15,612 bases of DNA from Faucicola sp048551375. GTDB taxonomy: Bacteria > Pseudomonadota > Gammaproteobacteria > Pseudomonadales > Moraxellaceae. Location: assembly GCF_048551375.1 (NCBI RefSeq), contig NZ_JBLYZJ010000024.1, forward strand, positions 1-15,612, given 5' to 3'. Within the stretch, counting starts at the first letter, position 1; every line of letters begins with the position of its first letter. Positions 6,875 through 14,434 of the stretch are shown here, piece after piece. Under the pieces are notes generated by a model that was not told where the DNA came from, did no database searches, and saw only the letters and a program-made list of their open reading frames with translations. Both the position numbers and the translations under genes were made by a program.

Positions 6875-7285
6875 ATGAAAGCATTGACCAAATTTGTAAT
6901 GGTTTCGACATTAGCAATGGCAAGCATTGCCCCAAGTTTTGCCGCCACCGAAATTGATGAAAAAGATTTTGGTCCTACGTATGGTAAAATGGTGGCAGAT
7001 GCGACAGTGGGTAAACCATTAGGGGCTATCGCTGTGGGCTTTGGGGCGGCTGCTTGGGTCGTCAGCTTGCCTTTTACCTATTTTAATGGCGATATGATGC
7101 AAGCTCGTAAAACACTCATTGAAGACCCATACTATGCGATGGATAGATGTTTGGGCTGTACGCCTGCTGAGGATGCGTATTTTAGAAGCCGACAAGCCAA
7201 TAATAACCAAGTGCGTGTGGTAGTTGACGGCCCATCAGAGGTGGTAATTAATACTGACCAGCATGTGATTGTGAATAAGCCTTAG
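6875..7285 (+). CDS. Small exported protein of unknown function
   Basis: The 136-residue product begins with a clear Sec signal peptide (MKALTKF, hydrophobic core, cleavage likely after SFA at residue 23). The mature part has a Gly/Ala-rich hydrophobic segment at about 49-69 that could span a membrane, a CxxC pair (Cys92, Cys95 in RCLGC), and a Val-rich C-terminal part that looks like beta strands. I do not recognise a named family; similar short exported proteins occur in Moraxellaceae and pseudomonads, sometimes loosely annotated as transporters, but no transporter motif is visible here. The ATG at 6875 is chosen over the GTG at 6863 because GTGAGG (6863-6868) is its ribosome binding site and the signal peptide starts there. 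It stands alone, with its own putative promoter and a terminator downstream. Confidence 0.8.
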   Translation: MKALTKFVMVSTLAMASIAPSFAATEIDEKDFGPTYGKMVADATVGKPLGAIAVGFGAAAWVVSLPFTYFNGDMMQARKTLIEDPYYAMDRCLGCTPAEDAYFRSRQANNNQVRVVVDGPSEVVINTDQHVIVNKP

Positions 7286-7340
7286 TATTTTAATGGGTGA
7301 GTGCCAAAACAAACATATTTGATAAAATTTAATCTAATAG

Positions 7341-7366
7341 CGTGGGTTAGCAAAGCATAACCCACG
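7341..7366. repeat. Perfect 9-bp stem-loop, probable dispersed repeat
   Basis: CGTGGGTTA (7341-7349) and TAACCCACG (7358-7366) pair perfectly around an eight-base loop GCAAAGCA. There is no T-tract after it on the plus strand, and a real terminator follows 30 bases later, so it is probably a small repeat unit rather than the terminator. Similar GTGGGTTA stem-loops are, as I recall, dispersed in several bacterial genomes. Confidence 0.55.
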
Positions 7367-7395
7367 GAAAATCAAACGATGATTTGTACGACTAT

Positions 7396-7425
7396 AAAAC
7401 AGCCATACTGAGGGCTGTTTTTTTT
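7396..7425 (+). terminator. Rho-independent terminator of the small secreted protein gene
   Basis: AAAACAGCC (7396-7404) pairs with GGCTGTTTT (7413-7421) around an eight-base loop, and eight T follow the GC part (7418-7425). It lies 110 bases after the stop at 7285. Confidence 0.88.
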
Positions 7426-7460
7426 GCCTTAAATAATCATAACTGATGCGTTCAAGTTAT

Positions 7461-7487
7461 TTGCTAAGTCGCTGATTTGCTTATACT
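7461..7487 (+). promoter_or_regulatory. Putative promoter of the alpha/beta hydrolase gene
   Basis: TTGCTA (7461-7466) and TATACT (7482-7487) are 15 bases apart, about 60 bases upstream of the ATG at 7547. The spacer is short, so the call is tentative. Confidence 0.35.
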
Positions 7488-7546
7488 ACTTTTTATGATA
7501 ATTTAATCCTTTTTTAGGGATTACCCACCGATATAAAGGATGATAT

Positions 7547-8425
7547 ATGTCAACTCAAGATATTAGGGTCGCAACTGACCATCATACCAATCTGACCGCC
7601 ACAATCTATACCCCCAATACGGATAATTCACTGGCGGCATCAAGCGTAAAAGCAGGTATTATGCTTGCACCTGCGACAGGGATTAAACGCCAGTTTTATC
7701 ACAATTTTGCTCAGTTTTTGGCTGATAATGGCTATGGCGTGATGACCTTTGATAATGAAGGCATTGGTGACTCATTAGAAGGTGATATTGCCAAATCGAA
7801 CGCCTCGCTTATAAGTTGGGGACGCTATGACATGACGGCGATATTGGATAAACTGATGCAAACCTTCCCCAATACCAGCTATCATCTGATTGGGCATAGT
7901 GCAGGTGGTCAGCTATTTGGACTAATGCCAAACCATGACAAGCTAACGTCCGTGTTTAATGTGGCGTGCTCGTCTGGACAAATCCGCAATATGGCAATGC
8001 CCTATCGTGCCAAAGCCATGTACTTTATGGATGTGTTTATCCCAATGTCAAATCTAATATTTGGCTATACCAAAACTTCGAAAGTCGGCATGGGTGAGGA
8101 TTTGCCAAAACAAGTCGCCAAGCAATGGCGTGATTGGTGTAATGGCTCGGGCTATATCAAAACCGCTTTTGGTAAAACCGTGCAAACCCATTATTATGAT
8201 GAAGTCAAACTACCTACACTGTGGGTTAATGCACCTGATGATGATATCGCCAATGATAAAAACGTGGCAGATATGATTCGGGTATTCCCCAATATACAAG
8301 CAACCACCAAAACGCTGAATCCCAAAGATTATGGGCTAAAACATATCGGTCATATGAAGTTTTTTAGCCGTCAAAATCAAGTATTGTGGCAACAGGCAGT
8401 GGATTGGTTAGAAAAACACGCTTAA
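7547..8425 (+). CDS. Alpha/beta hydrolase family protein (COG4757-like)
   Basis: The 292-residue protein shows the alpha/beta hydrolase core without a signal peptide, so it should be cytoplasmic. The nucleophile elbow is GHSAGGQ (Ser118). The acid is probably in NAPDDDIAND, and the general base is in KHIGHMKFF near the C-terminus. Family-specific blocks are LAPATGIKRQFYHNFAQFL, VMTFDNEGIGDS (where many members have a DYRG turn), SWGRYDMTAIL and, in the lid region, VFIPMSNLIFGY followed by VGMGEDLPKQVAKQWRDWC. These match the predicted hydrolase group COG4757 as I remember it; the substrate is unknown. AAAGGA sits six bases before the ATG. The stop codon touches the stop codon of the opposing rluA gene with no base between them, so there is no room for a separate terminator. 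Confidence 0.85.
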   Translation: MSTQDIRVATDHHTNLTATIYTPNTDNSLAASSVKAGIMLAPATGIKRQFYHNFAQFLADNGYGVMTFDNEGIGDSLEGDIAKSNASLISWGRYDMTAILDKLMQTFPNTSYHLIGHSAGGQLFGLMPNHDKLTSVFNVACSSGQIRNMAMPYRAKAMYFMDVFIPMSNLIFGYTKTSKVGMGEDLPKQVAKQWRDWCNGSGYIKTAFGKTVQTHYYDEVKLPTLWVNAPDDDIANDKNVADMIRVFPNIQATTKTLNPKDYGLKHIGHMKFFSRQNQVLWQQAVDWLEKHA

Positions 8426-9196
8426 CTAAAAAGGCACATCACATTCAAAGTCTAGCCACGCCCCTGTATTGGGGTGTTTTAGTCTTAGCTTGTGGGCGTG
8501 CAAGCACAACCGTGGTGACAGCTCAAACGCTTCACCATCCAAAATATCTTGAGCATAGATGGGGTCGCCTAGCATGACATGACCAATATGAAGCATATGT
8601 ACCCGCAGTTGATGGCTACGCCCAGTCACAGGGAACAACGCCACACGGCTGACAGGCTTGCCTTGGCGAAGTTCGTGGTGCAAGGTTTTAAAATGCGTCA
8701 AGGCGTGTTTATGCCAGTCCATATCCACGATATGTTTGGGTTTTTGCGGTGGGTCGTAACGCACAGGGACGTTGATTTCACCTTGTTGTGGTGTCGTTCC
8801 CCATACCACGGCTTGATATTCTTTGGTCGGTAAGCGGTCAATAAATTGCTTGCTGATATGGGTTTGGGCTTCACTGTGGCGAGCGAAGATAATCAGCCCA
8901 GAGGTGTCCATGTCAAGGCGGTGGATGAGTTTGACATTGGGGTCAGCTCGTAGCAAGCGAGATTGTAGGCTGACTTTGAGGTCTTTGCCATCGACTGAGA
9001 GCAGTCCGTGGGGCTTGTCAATGACCCAGATGTCGTCATCACGGTACAGGGTGACGGATTGGGCGAAGTCGTCAAAAAAGCTTTGTGGTTGCTGGCTTTC
9101 TTCAAGATTTCGCTTGGCAATGGATTCTGGAGTGAGGGCTTGGGGAAGTGGTCGCATGGGGTGTGTACAATCTCTATAATTTACTGAACTGAGCAT
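8426..9196 (-). CDS. rluA: Pseudouridine synthase RluA (23S rRNA / tRNA), RluA family
   Basis: The product isomerises uridine to pseudouridine. The catalytic motif is HRLDMDTSGL (Asp95 when counted from the ATG at 9196). Flanking blocks are VIDKPHGLLSVDG, KEYQAVVWG, and FPVTGRSHQLRVHMLHIGHVMLGDPIYA, followed by LHAHKLRLKHP. The PITGRSHQLRVHM-like block, the lack of an S4 domain, and the PVRYD/PKHIVDMD region fit E. coli RluA (23S U746 and tRNA U32) better than RluB/C/D. Specificity is inferred from similarity. At 256 residues it is longer than E. coli RluA (about 219), with an extra N-terminal stretch. The start is uncertain: neither the ATG at 9196 nor the one at 9157 has a good ribosome binding site. 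Confidence 0.88.
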   Translation of the reverse strand: MLSSVNYRDCTHPMRPLPQALTPESIAKRNLEESQQPQSFFDDFAQSVTLYRDDDIWVIDKPHGLLSVDGKDLKVSLQSRLLRADPNVKLIHRLDMDTSGLIIFARHSEAQTHISKQFIDRLPTKEYQAVVWGTTPQQGEINVPVRYDPPQKPKHIVDMDWHKHALTHFKTLHHELRQGKPVSRVALFPVTGRSHQLRVHMLHIGHVMLGDPIYAQDILDGEAFELSPRLCLHAHKLRLKHPNTGAWLDFECDVPF

Positions 9197-9214
9197 TGAT
9201 AAGATTTACCATTT

Positions 9215-9243
9215 TTGAAAACTTTAATGCGGTTAGCTATGCT
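9215..9243 (+). promoter_or_regulatory. Putative promoter of dgkA
   Basis: TTGAAA (9215-9220) and TATGCT (9238-9243) are spaced by 17 bases. A consensus TATAAT at 9246-9251 lies just beyond and could serve as an alternative -10. Both are 35-45 bases upstream of the ATG at 9285, implying a short leader without a clear ribosome binding site. Confidence 0.4.
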
Positions 9244-9284
9244 ATTATAATCATCAATTGTTCTCATTGTACCAAAAAAACGCC

Positions 9285-9740
9285 ATGACCACACACAATA
9301 ACACACCACCCAACTCAACGACTTCAGACACCAACAGCTCCTTACACAGCCACCTTGACGGCTACGCCCAACAAGCCAAAGGCAAAACAGGTATCACACG
9401 CATTATCAATGCCAGTACCTACTCACGAGATGGCTTGCTGGCTGCCTACCAAAATGAAGCCGCCTTTCGGCAAGTGGCATGGCTCAATGGTGTGTTATTG
9501 TTGGTGTTGGTGGTGATGCCATTTAGCATTGTTATCAAAATGTTGTTGGTATTTGCCTCGTTTTTCTCGTTGGTGGTGGAGCTTTTTAACACAGGGCTAG
9601 AAGCGTCCATCGACCATACTTCTACTGAACGCCATCCGCTTGCCAAAATCGGTAAAGATGTCGGTTCGGCAGCCCAACTTTTGGCATTGACTCTGTTGTT
9701 TATGCTGTGGATGATGGCGTTGTACGCTACCTTTATGTAA
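9285..9740 (+). CDS. dgkA: Diacylglycerol kinase DgkA (prokaryotic, integral membrane)
   Basis: DgkA phosphorylates diacylglycerol to phosphatidate in the inner membrane, recycling lipid released by membrane-oligosaccharide and envelope synthesis. The 151-residue product aligns with E. coli DgkA from TGITRIINASTYSRDGLLAAYQNEAAFRQ onward. It keeps the active-site residues in VELFNTGLEASID (Glu99, Asn102, Glu106, Asp110) and in KIGKDVGSAA (Lys124, Asp125). Three membrane helices are visible at about 63-82, 84-104 and 127-150. The N-terminus carries some 34 extra residues, rich in Thr, Asn and Ser, compared with the 122-residue E. coli enzyme. The ATG at 9285 is used because it is the first ATG; a TTG at 9258 would add nine residues and lies very near the putative transcription start. 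No Shine-Dalgarno sequence is evident. Confidence 0.93.
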   Translation: MTTHNNTPPNSTTSDTNSSLHSHLDGYAQQAKGKTGITRIINASTYSRDGLLAAYQNEAAFRQVAWLNGVLLLVLVVMPFSIVIKMLLVFASFFSLVVELFNTGLEASIDHTSTERHPLAKIGKDVGSAAQLLALTLLFMLWMMALYATFM

Positions 9741-9772
9741 CCGTATTAAACTAATAATGTAGAAGGAACACT

Positions 9773-10579
9773 ATGCCCATTTATCTTGGCACAGGGGGCT
9801 ATAGCGATACTGATTTGGTCGGGGCGTTATACCCTGTGGGGACGAAGAAAACGGAATTTTTGACTGAGTATGCCAAACATTATCCAGCGGTAGAAATTAA
9901 CAGCAGTTTTTATGCTCCGATTGGTCGCAAAGCCTATGAGGGAATGCTGAATAAATCTGAAAATAACCTCAAATTTGCCATCAAACTACACCAAGACTTT
10001 AGCCACAATCTCACCGCCACACCACAGACTGCCATTGCTTTTATGGATGCCATTCGCCCAATCATTGAGGCGGATTGTTTGGCAAGTTTGTTGCTTCAGT
10101 TTCCGCACGGTTTTGACCGTACCATTCACAATCGCCAATATTTAGCGATGCTGACCAGTTGGTTTGTAGGGTTGCCATTAGCGATTGAGTTTCGCCATCA
10201 AAGTTGGCACACGCCTCAAGTGTATGCCAGTTTTACCAAGCAAAATTTGAGCTGGTGCAGTGTCGATTATCCCAATGTAAAAGGCTTGCCACCCAGTGGC
10301 TTACTGTTTACCAATCGGATAGGTTATCTGCGAATGCACGGCAAAAATGTCAACTGGTGGGATGCTCATTCGGCAAGTGAACGCCATGATTATCGTTATA
10401 GCGAGGCGGAGATGCAAGCGTGGGCGATGACGATTGCTAATCAGCAAGCCAATTTTGATACGTTGTATGTATTTTTTGAAAATACCGTTAAAGCCCATGC
10501 GGTGTATAATATTGCGATGTTACAACACGCCTTACTTGAGCAAAATTTAGCAGTGATAATCACAAAAACCACAGAATAG
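9773..10579 (+). CDS. DUF72 domain-containing protein (YecE-like)
   Basis: The 268-residue protein has the DUF72 (YecE) signature: an N-terminal GTGGYSDTDLVGALYP, then PAVEINSSFYAP, FAIKLHQDFSHN, LLLQFPHGF, LPLAIEFRHQSWH, YLRMHGKN and a late YVFFENTVKAHAVYNI segment. The family adopts a TIM-barrel-like fold; its biochemical role is not established. There is no signal peptide. AGAAGGA sits six bases before the ATG, and the gene follows dgkA after a 32-base gap with no terminator, so it may be cotranscribed with dgkA. Confidence 0.9.
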   Translation: MPIYLGTGGYSDTDLVGALYPVGTKKTEFLTEYAKHYPAVEINSSFYAPIGRKAYEGMLNKSENNLKFAIKLHQDFSHNLTATPQTAIAFMDAIRPIIEADCLASLLLQFPHGFDRTIHNRQYLAMLTSWFVGLPLAIEFRHQSWHTPQVYASFTKQNLSWCSVDYPNVKGLPPSGLLFTNRIGYLRMHGKNVNWWDAHSASERHDYRYSEAEMQAWAMTIANQQANFDTLYVFFENTVKAHAVYNIAMLQHALLEQNLAVIITKTTE

Positions 10580-10585
10580 CATCGC

Positions 10586-10613
10586 TTGAAATCGCTAAAT
10601 TTGTTATTATAAA
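10586..10613 (+). promoter_or_regulatory. Putative promoter of rapA
   Basis: TTGAAA (10586-10591) and TATAAA (10608-10613) with a 16-base spacer lie about 40 bases upstream of the rapA ATG. Confidence 0.45.
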
Positions 10614-10651
10614 AGGTTATATTTTGATAAAACGCTAGGTATTAAAGTAGT

Positions 10652-13483
10652 ATGACTGATTTTGCCATTGGACAACGTTACCTTTCTGACACCGAAAACG
10701 AATTGGGCTTGGGCGTGGTCGTCCTTGTCGATGACCGCTGTGTGCATATTCTGTTTCCACAAAGTGAAGAAACACGGGTGTATGCCAAAACTTCCGCCCC
10801 TTTATCGAGAGTGCTATTCAAGGCAGGCGACACCATCACCGACCAAGATGGGCATAGCTTTGAAGTGACCGAGGTCGAAGAAACCGCAGGGGTGTACAAA
10901 TACCATGTCGTTGGGCAAGATAAACCCATCATGGAAACTCGTCTAGGGGCGAATATTACCCTTGCCAAACCGCTAGAACGCCTATTGGCAAGCCGTATTC
11001 ACCAAAATGACTGGTATGAATTGCGTCAAGAAATCCTTCGCACCCAAGCCAATTTGGCAGGTCATCCGCTCAAGGGCTTGATGGGGGCGAGGGTCGATAT
11101 TATCGAACATCAGTTGTATATCGCCCATGAGGTTGGCAAGCGTATCGCCCCTCGTGTGCTGTTGGCGGACGAAGTGGGATTGGGTAAAACCATTGAAGCA
11201 GGGTTGATTATTCATCAGCAGTTGATTAATGGCAAAGCCGAGCGAGTGTTGGTGCTAGTGCCAGATAGCTTGCAGTACCAATGGATGATTGAGCTTCGCA
11301 GACGCTTTAACCTTGAGTTTGCGATTTTTGATTTGGTGCGTACTGCCTCGATTGCCGAGCATGACCCAGAGCAAAACCCATTTTTGACCGAGCAAGGCAT
11401 TATCGCCAGTATTGATTTGTTGCTTGACCATGAGGATTTACGCCAAAAAGCCCTTGAAGCAGGGTTTGATTTGTTGGTGGTGGATGAAGCCCATCATTTG
11501 CACTGGGATAGTGAGCAAGGCGGCAATGATAAATATGAGTTGGTCGAAGACTTTGCCAAACAGACCGCAGGCGTGTTGTTATTGACCGCCACGCCAGAGC
11601 AGTTGGGGCTAGAAAGCCATTTTGCACGGCTTCGCTTGCTTGACCCAAATCGTTTTGCTGACCTTGATGATTTTATTGAAGCGGAAGAAAACTTTAGCCA
11701 AACTGCCCAAATTGCCGAAATTTTATTAAGCGACCGTCCGCTCAGTGATTCGCAAAAATCCGCCCTTGCTCAACTATTAGGGTATGATATCACCGATGAT
11801 GAACAAGGGCGTGGGCGTGCGATTAATGAATTGCTTGACCGTCACGGCACAGGGCGAGTGTTGTTCCGCAATACTCGTGATAGTGTGGCAGAGTTGATTT
11901 CTGGCTTTCAAGGACGCACTTCGGTGGCGTATCCGTTGCCATTGCCTGCAACGTGGCAAAACAGCTACCATACGCAAGGCAAATTGCGTGAACAGCTTTG
12001 GAGCGAGGAAAATCAACCAGACGGCAGTTGGCTGGAGGAAGACCCTCGTGTGCCGTGGTTGATTGATATTTTAAAACACGAACTCAAACACCAAAAAGTG
12101 CTATTAATTGCTCGCAGTGGGGCAACGGTGGAAAGCCTTGAAGCCGTGTTACGCCTCCATGCAGGGATTAAGACAGCGATTTTTACCGAGCAGATGACCC
12201 TCCTTGAGCGTGACCAAGCGTCAGCGTATTTTGCCGATAGAGAAGGAGCTCAAATTCTTTTGGCTTCTGAAATTGGCTCGGAGGGGCGTAATTTTCAGTT
12301 TGCCAGTGATTTGATTTTGTTTGATTTGCCTGCCAATCCAGATACCCTCGAACAGCGTATCGGACGGCTTGACCGCATTGGACAACAAAATCTGATTACC
12401 ATTCATGTGCCGTATGTCGAGGGGACAGCGACCGAACGCCTTTATCATTGGTATAACGATGCGTTAAATATTTTTAACCAAATTTCGCCAACGGCTCAAA
12501 CCGTACAAGAGCAGTTTATTGTCGATTTAAAACCGATGCTGGAGGGTAAAGGCACGGTTGATGGCTTAAATGCGTTGATTGACGAAGGGCAAGCCCAACG
12601 CTTGGCGTTAGAGGAAGCTATGCAGGCAGGGCGTGACCGTCTGCTTGAATACAACTCCTGTCGCCCTCGTGTGGCGAGTAAGATTGCCTATACCATGCGT
12701 GAGTTTGATGATACCCATACCTTGCCACGCCTGTTTGAGCGGTTTATGTCGTCCATCAACATGGACTACAGCGGACAGCGTGACGGCTCGCTGATGCTTC
12801 ATCCCTCGGATGAGATGCAGGTGCAAGGGTTGGCGATTCCAGAAGACGGCATGACTTTGACCTTTGAGCGTGAGCAAGCCCTTGTGCGTGAAGACATGGC
12901 ATTTATGACTTACGAACATCCGCTGATGCAAAGTATCTTTGAAACGGTGAATAGTGGCACGTTTGGCAACACGACCGTGGCGACTTTGGCAAGTAACGCC
13001 ATGCCAGAGGGCTTGGTGTTGCTCGAAGTGAATTTCCGTGTGGAGGCGATTGCCCCTAAATTGCTCAATCTCACCGCATTTTTGCCAAAACCTTTTATCC
13101 GTGTGTTTTTAAGTCAACAAGGGACAGATTTTAGCGAAAAAATTGCCCCAGAGATGATTGCGAACCATATTCACCGCCTTGATAAAACCAGAGCAAGACA
13201 GGTGATTAAGGCTCGCCGTGATATCATTGAAAATCGCTATCAGCAAGCGGTTGAACTGGCAAATCAGCAGTTACCGAGTATCAGTGAGGAAGCCCAGTCG
13301 CTATTTACTCAGCGTTGGCAACGAGAAATTGAGCGGTTGCAGTATTTGCAATCGGTGAACCCCAATGTGCGTGATAGTGAGATTCGTCAAGTTGAACGAC
13401 TGCATGAGCAAGGGTTAGAGGCGTTGACCAACTTATCGCTAATTCCTGATAGTATTCGGGTGTTGGTGGCGGTGAAGCCGTAA
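10652..13483 (+). CDS. rapA: RNA polymerase-associated ATP-dependent helicase-like protein RapA (HepA)
   Basis: RapA is a SWI2/SNF2-family ATPase that binds core RNA polymerase and promotes its release and reuse. The 943 residues (E. coli 968) start with the Tudor-like N-terminal region (GQRYLSDTENELGLGVVV, IMETRLGANITLAKP). The ATPase lobe follows: LADEVGLGKTIEAGLI (Walker A, Lys179), VLVPDSLQYQW, and VVDEAHHLHW with the DEAH box at 278-281, then LLLTATPEQLG. The second lobe carries VLLIARSG, LLASEIGSEGRNFQFASDLILFDLP and the arginine-finger block EQRIGRLDRIGQ. The C-terminal part (about 620-943) is the RapA-specific region. The ATG has only a weak ribosome binding site (TAGG). It lies 72 bases after the DUF72 gene and has its own putative promoter. 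Confidence 0.96.
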   Translation: MTDFAIGQRYLSDTENELGLGVVVLVDDRCVHILFPQSEETRVYAKTSAPLSRVLFKAGDTITDQDGHSFEVTEVEETAGVYKYHVVGQDKPIMETRLGANITLAKPLERLLASRIHQNDWYELRQEILRTQANLAGHPLKGLMGARVDIIEHQLYIAHEVGKRIAPRVLLADEVGLGKTIEAGLIIHQQLINGKAERVLVLVPDSLQYQWMIELRRRFNLEFAIFDLVRTASIAEHDPEQNPFLTEQGIIASIDLLLDHEDLRQKALEAGFDLLVVDEAHHLHWDSEQGGNDKYELVEDFAKQTAGVLLLTATPEQLGLESHFARLRLLDPNRFADLDDFIEAEENFSQTAQIAEILLSDRPLSDSQKSALAQLLGYDITDDEQGRGRAINELLDRHGTGRVLFRNTRDSVAELISGFQGRTSVAYPLPLPATWQNSYHTQGKLREQLWSEENQPDGSWLEEDPRVPWLIDILKHELKHQKVLLIARSGATVESLEAVLRLHAGIKTAIFTEQMTLLERDQASAYFADREGAQILLASEIGSEGRNFQFASDLILFDLPANPDTLEQRIGRLDRIGQQNLITIHVPYVEGTATERLYHWYNDALNIFNQISPTAQTVQEQFIVDLKPMLEGKGTVDGLNALIDEGQAQRLALEEAMQAGRDRLLEYNSCRPRVASKIAYTMREFDDTHTLPRLFERFMSSINMDYSGQRDGSLMLHPSDEMQVQGLAIPEDGMTLTFEREQALVREDMAFMTYEHPLMQSIFETVNSGTFGNTTVATLASNAMPEGLVLLEVNFRVEAIAPKLLNLTAFLPKPFIRVFLSQQGTDFSEKIAPEMIANHIHRLDKTRARQVIKARRDIIENRYQQAVELANQQLPSISEEAQSLFTQRWQREIERLQYLQSVNPNVRDSEIRQVERLHEQGLEALTNLSLIPDSIRVLVAVKP

Positions 13484-13530
13484 GTCAGTAAAGTAATTAA
13501 GTCATTTTTAGCCATATTGAGGATAACACG

Positions 13531-14352
13531 ATGGAATTAGAAAAACTAAGCGTCATGCAATATCTTGATAAAAGCTGGCAAGAATGGCTGATTAATAATT
13601 ATAATGCAGGTATTCATCCACGCCGTTTGGCACAATCTATGCTTGAAAAAGGCTTGGTTGATGCGATGTATGCCATGTTGTCAGATTTTGATTTGACCCT
13701 TGATATGCCGATGATTGATTTGAGTAGTAATCAAATTGAGCTATCTGATAAAACGGTGTCTTTGACGTTTGTTTGTCAAAAACCTTATGTGGTGGTGATT
13801 GATGATTTTTTATCTGCCGAAGAATGTCAGCAAATGTTGCAAGTTTCTAATGATAAATTTAATCCTGCAAGAGTCGTGGATAAAGATACAGGTGAATTTG
13901 TCGAGCATTATGCGAGAACCAGTATGAATACTGGCTTTGTTCGTGGTGAGTTTGAGATTATTAAAGTAATTGAAAGCCGTATTTCATCGTTGTTGCATTG
14001 GCCTGTTGAAAATGGTGAAGGGATTCAAGTTTTACGCTATCAAGATGGCGGTGAATATAAAGCACACTTTGACTTTTTTAATAAAAATGAAAAAGGTAGT
14101 GCCAAGCAAATGGAACATGGTGGACAACGGGTCGGCACATTTTTGATGTACTTGTCGGATGTTGAGCGTGGTGGGGCGACTCGGTTTCCAACCATGAATT
14201 TTGAGGTACGTCCGAAAGCAGGTATGGCATTGTATTTTGCCAATACTTTATTGACAGGGCAAACCGATGATTTGACGTTTCATGCCAGTGTACCTGTGGT
14301 ACAAGGGACAAAATATATCGCCACAAAGTGGCTTAGACAATCAGCGTATTAA
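13531..14352 (+). CDS. 2OG-Fe(II) oxygenase, prolyl 4-hydroxylase-like
   Basis: The C-terminal half is a prolyl-4-hydroxylase-type double-stranded beta-helix enzyme that uses iron and 2-oxoglutarate. Iron ligands are His179 and Asp181 (AHFDFF) and His251 (TFHASVPV); Lys261 (GTKYIATKW) should bind 2-oxoglutarate. Supporting blocks are IDDFLSAEECQQML, GIQVLRYQDGGEYKAH, TFLMYLSDVERGGATRFP, and KAGMALYF. The first 85 residues form a separate helical N-terminal region (YLDKSWQEWLINNYNAGIHP) seen in some bacterial P4H-like proteins. There is no signal peptide, so it should act in the cytoplasm; a related Pseudomonas enzyme hydroxylates EF-Tu, but the substrate here is unknown. GAGGA lies about eight bases before the ATG, 47 bases after rapA with no terminator between, so it may be cotranscribed with rapA. 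The gene ends at a shared bidirectional terminator. Confidence 0.9.
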   Translation: MELEKLSVMQYLDKSWQEWLINNYNAGIHPRRLAQSMLEKGLVDAMYAMLSDFDLTLDMPMIDLSSNQIELSDKTVSLTFVCQKPYVVVIDDFLSAEECQQMLQVSNDKFNPARVVDKDTGEFVEHYARTSMNTGFVRGEFEIIKVIESRISSLLHWPVENGEGIQVLRYQDGGEYKAHFDFFNKNEKGSAKQMEHGGQRVGTFLMYLSDVERGGATRFPTMNFEVRPKAGMALYFANTLLTGQTDDLTFHASVPVVQGTKYIATKWLRQSAY

Positions 14353-14357
14353 TACGC
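14344..14357. repeat. Perfect 14-bp palindrome over the oxygenase stop codon
   Basis: GCGTATTAATACGC is perfectly self-complementary and contains the TAA stop at 14350-14352. It shares the GCGTAT...ATACGC arms with the stem-loop at 6679-6693. With no loop it would form a cruciform poorly, so it may be a protein site or a repeat remnant. Confidence 0.4.
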
Positions 14358-14379
14358 AATGTTTGTAGGAATTACCATA

Positions 14380-14412
14380 AAAAAACCGATGCTCATGTAG
14401 CATCGGTTTTTT
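14380..14412. terminator. Bidirectional Rho-independent terminator
   Basis: A perfect 14-bp stem AAAAAACCGATGCT (14380-14393) / AGCATCGGTTTTTT (14399-14412) with a five-base loop has a T-run on both strands. It lies 27 bases after the oxygenase stop and 22 bases after the autotransporter stop, serving both convergent genes. Confidence 0.93.
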
Positions 14413-14434
14413 GTATTGTGGATAAAGGATACGG

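Noticed and set aside
8823..9179. 118-codon plus-strand open frame opposite rluA
   Set aside because: It is a shadow of the conserved RluA catalytic region in another frame; its composition is Ser/Arg/Trp-rich and nonsensical.
12608..12931. 107-codon minus-strand open frame inside rapA
   Set aside because: It lies wholly within conserved rapA coding sequence, without ribosome binding site or domain.
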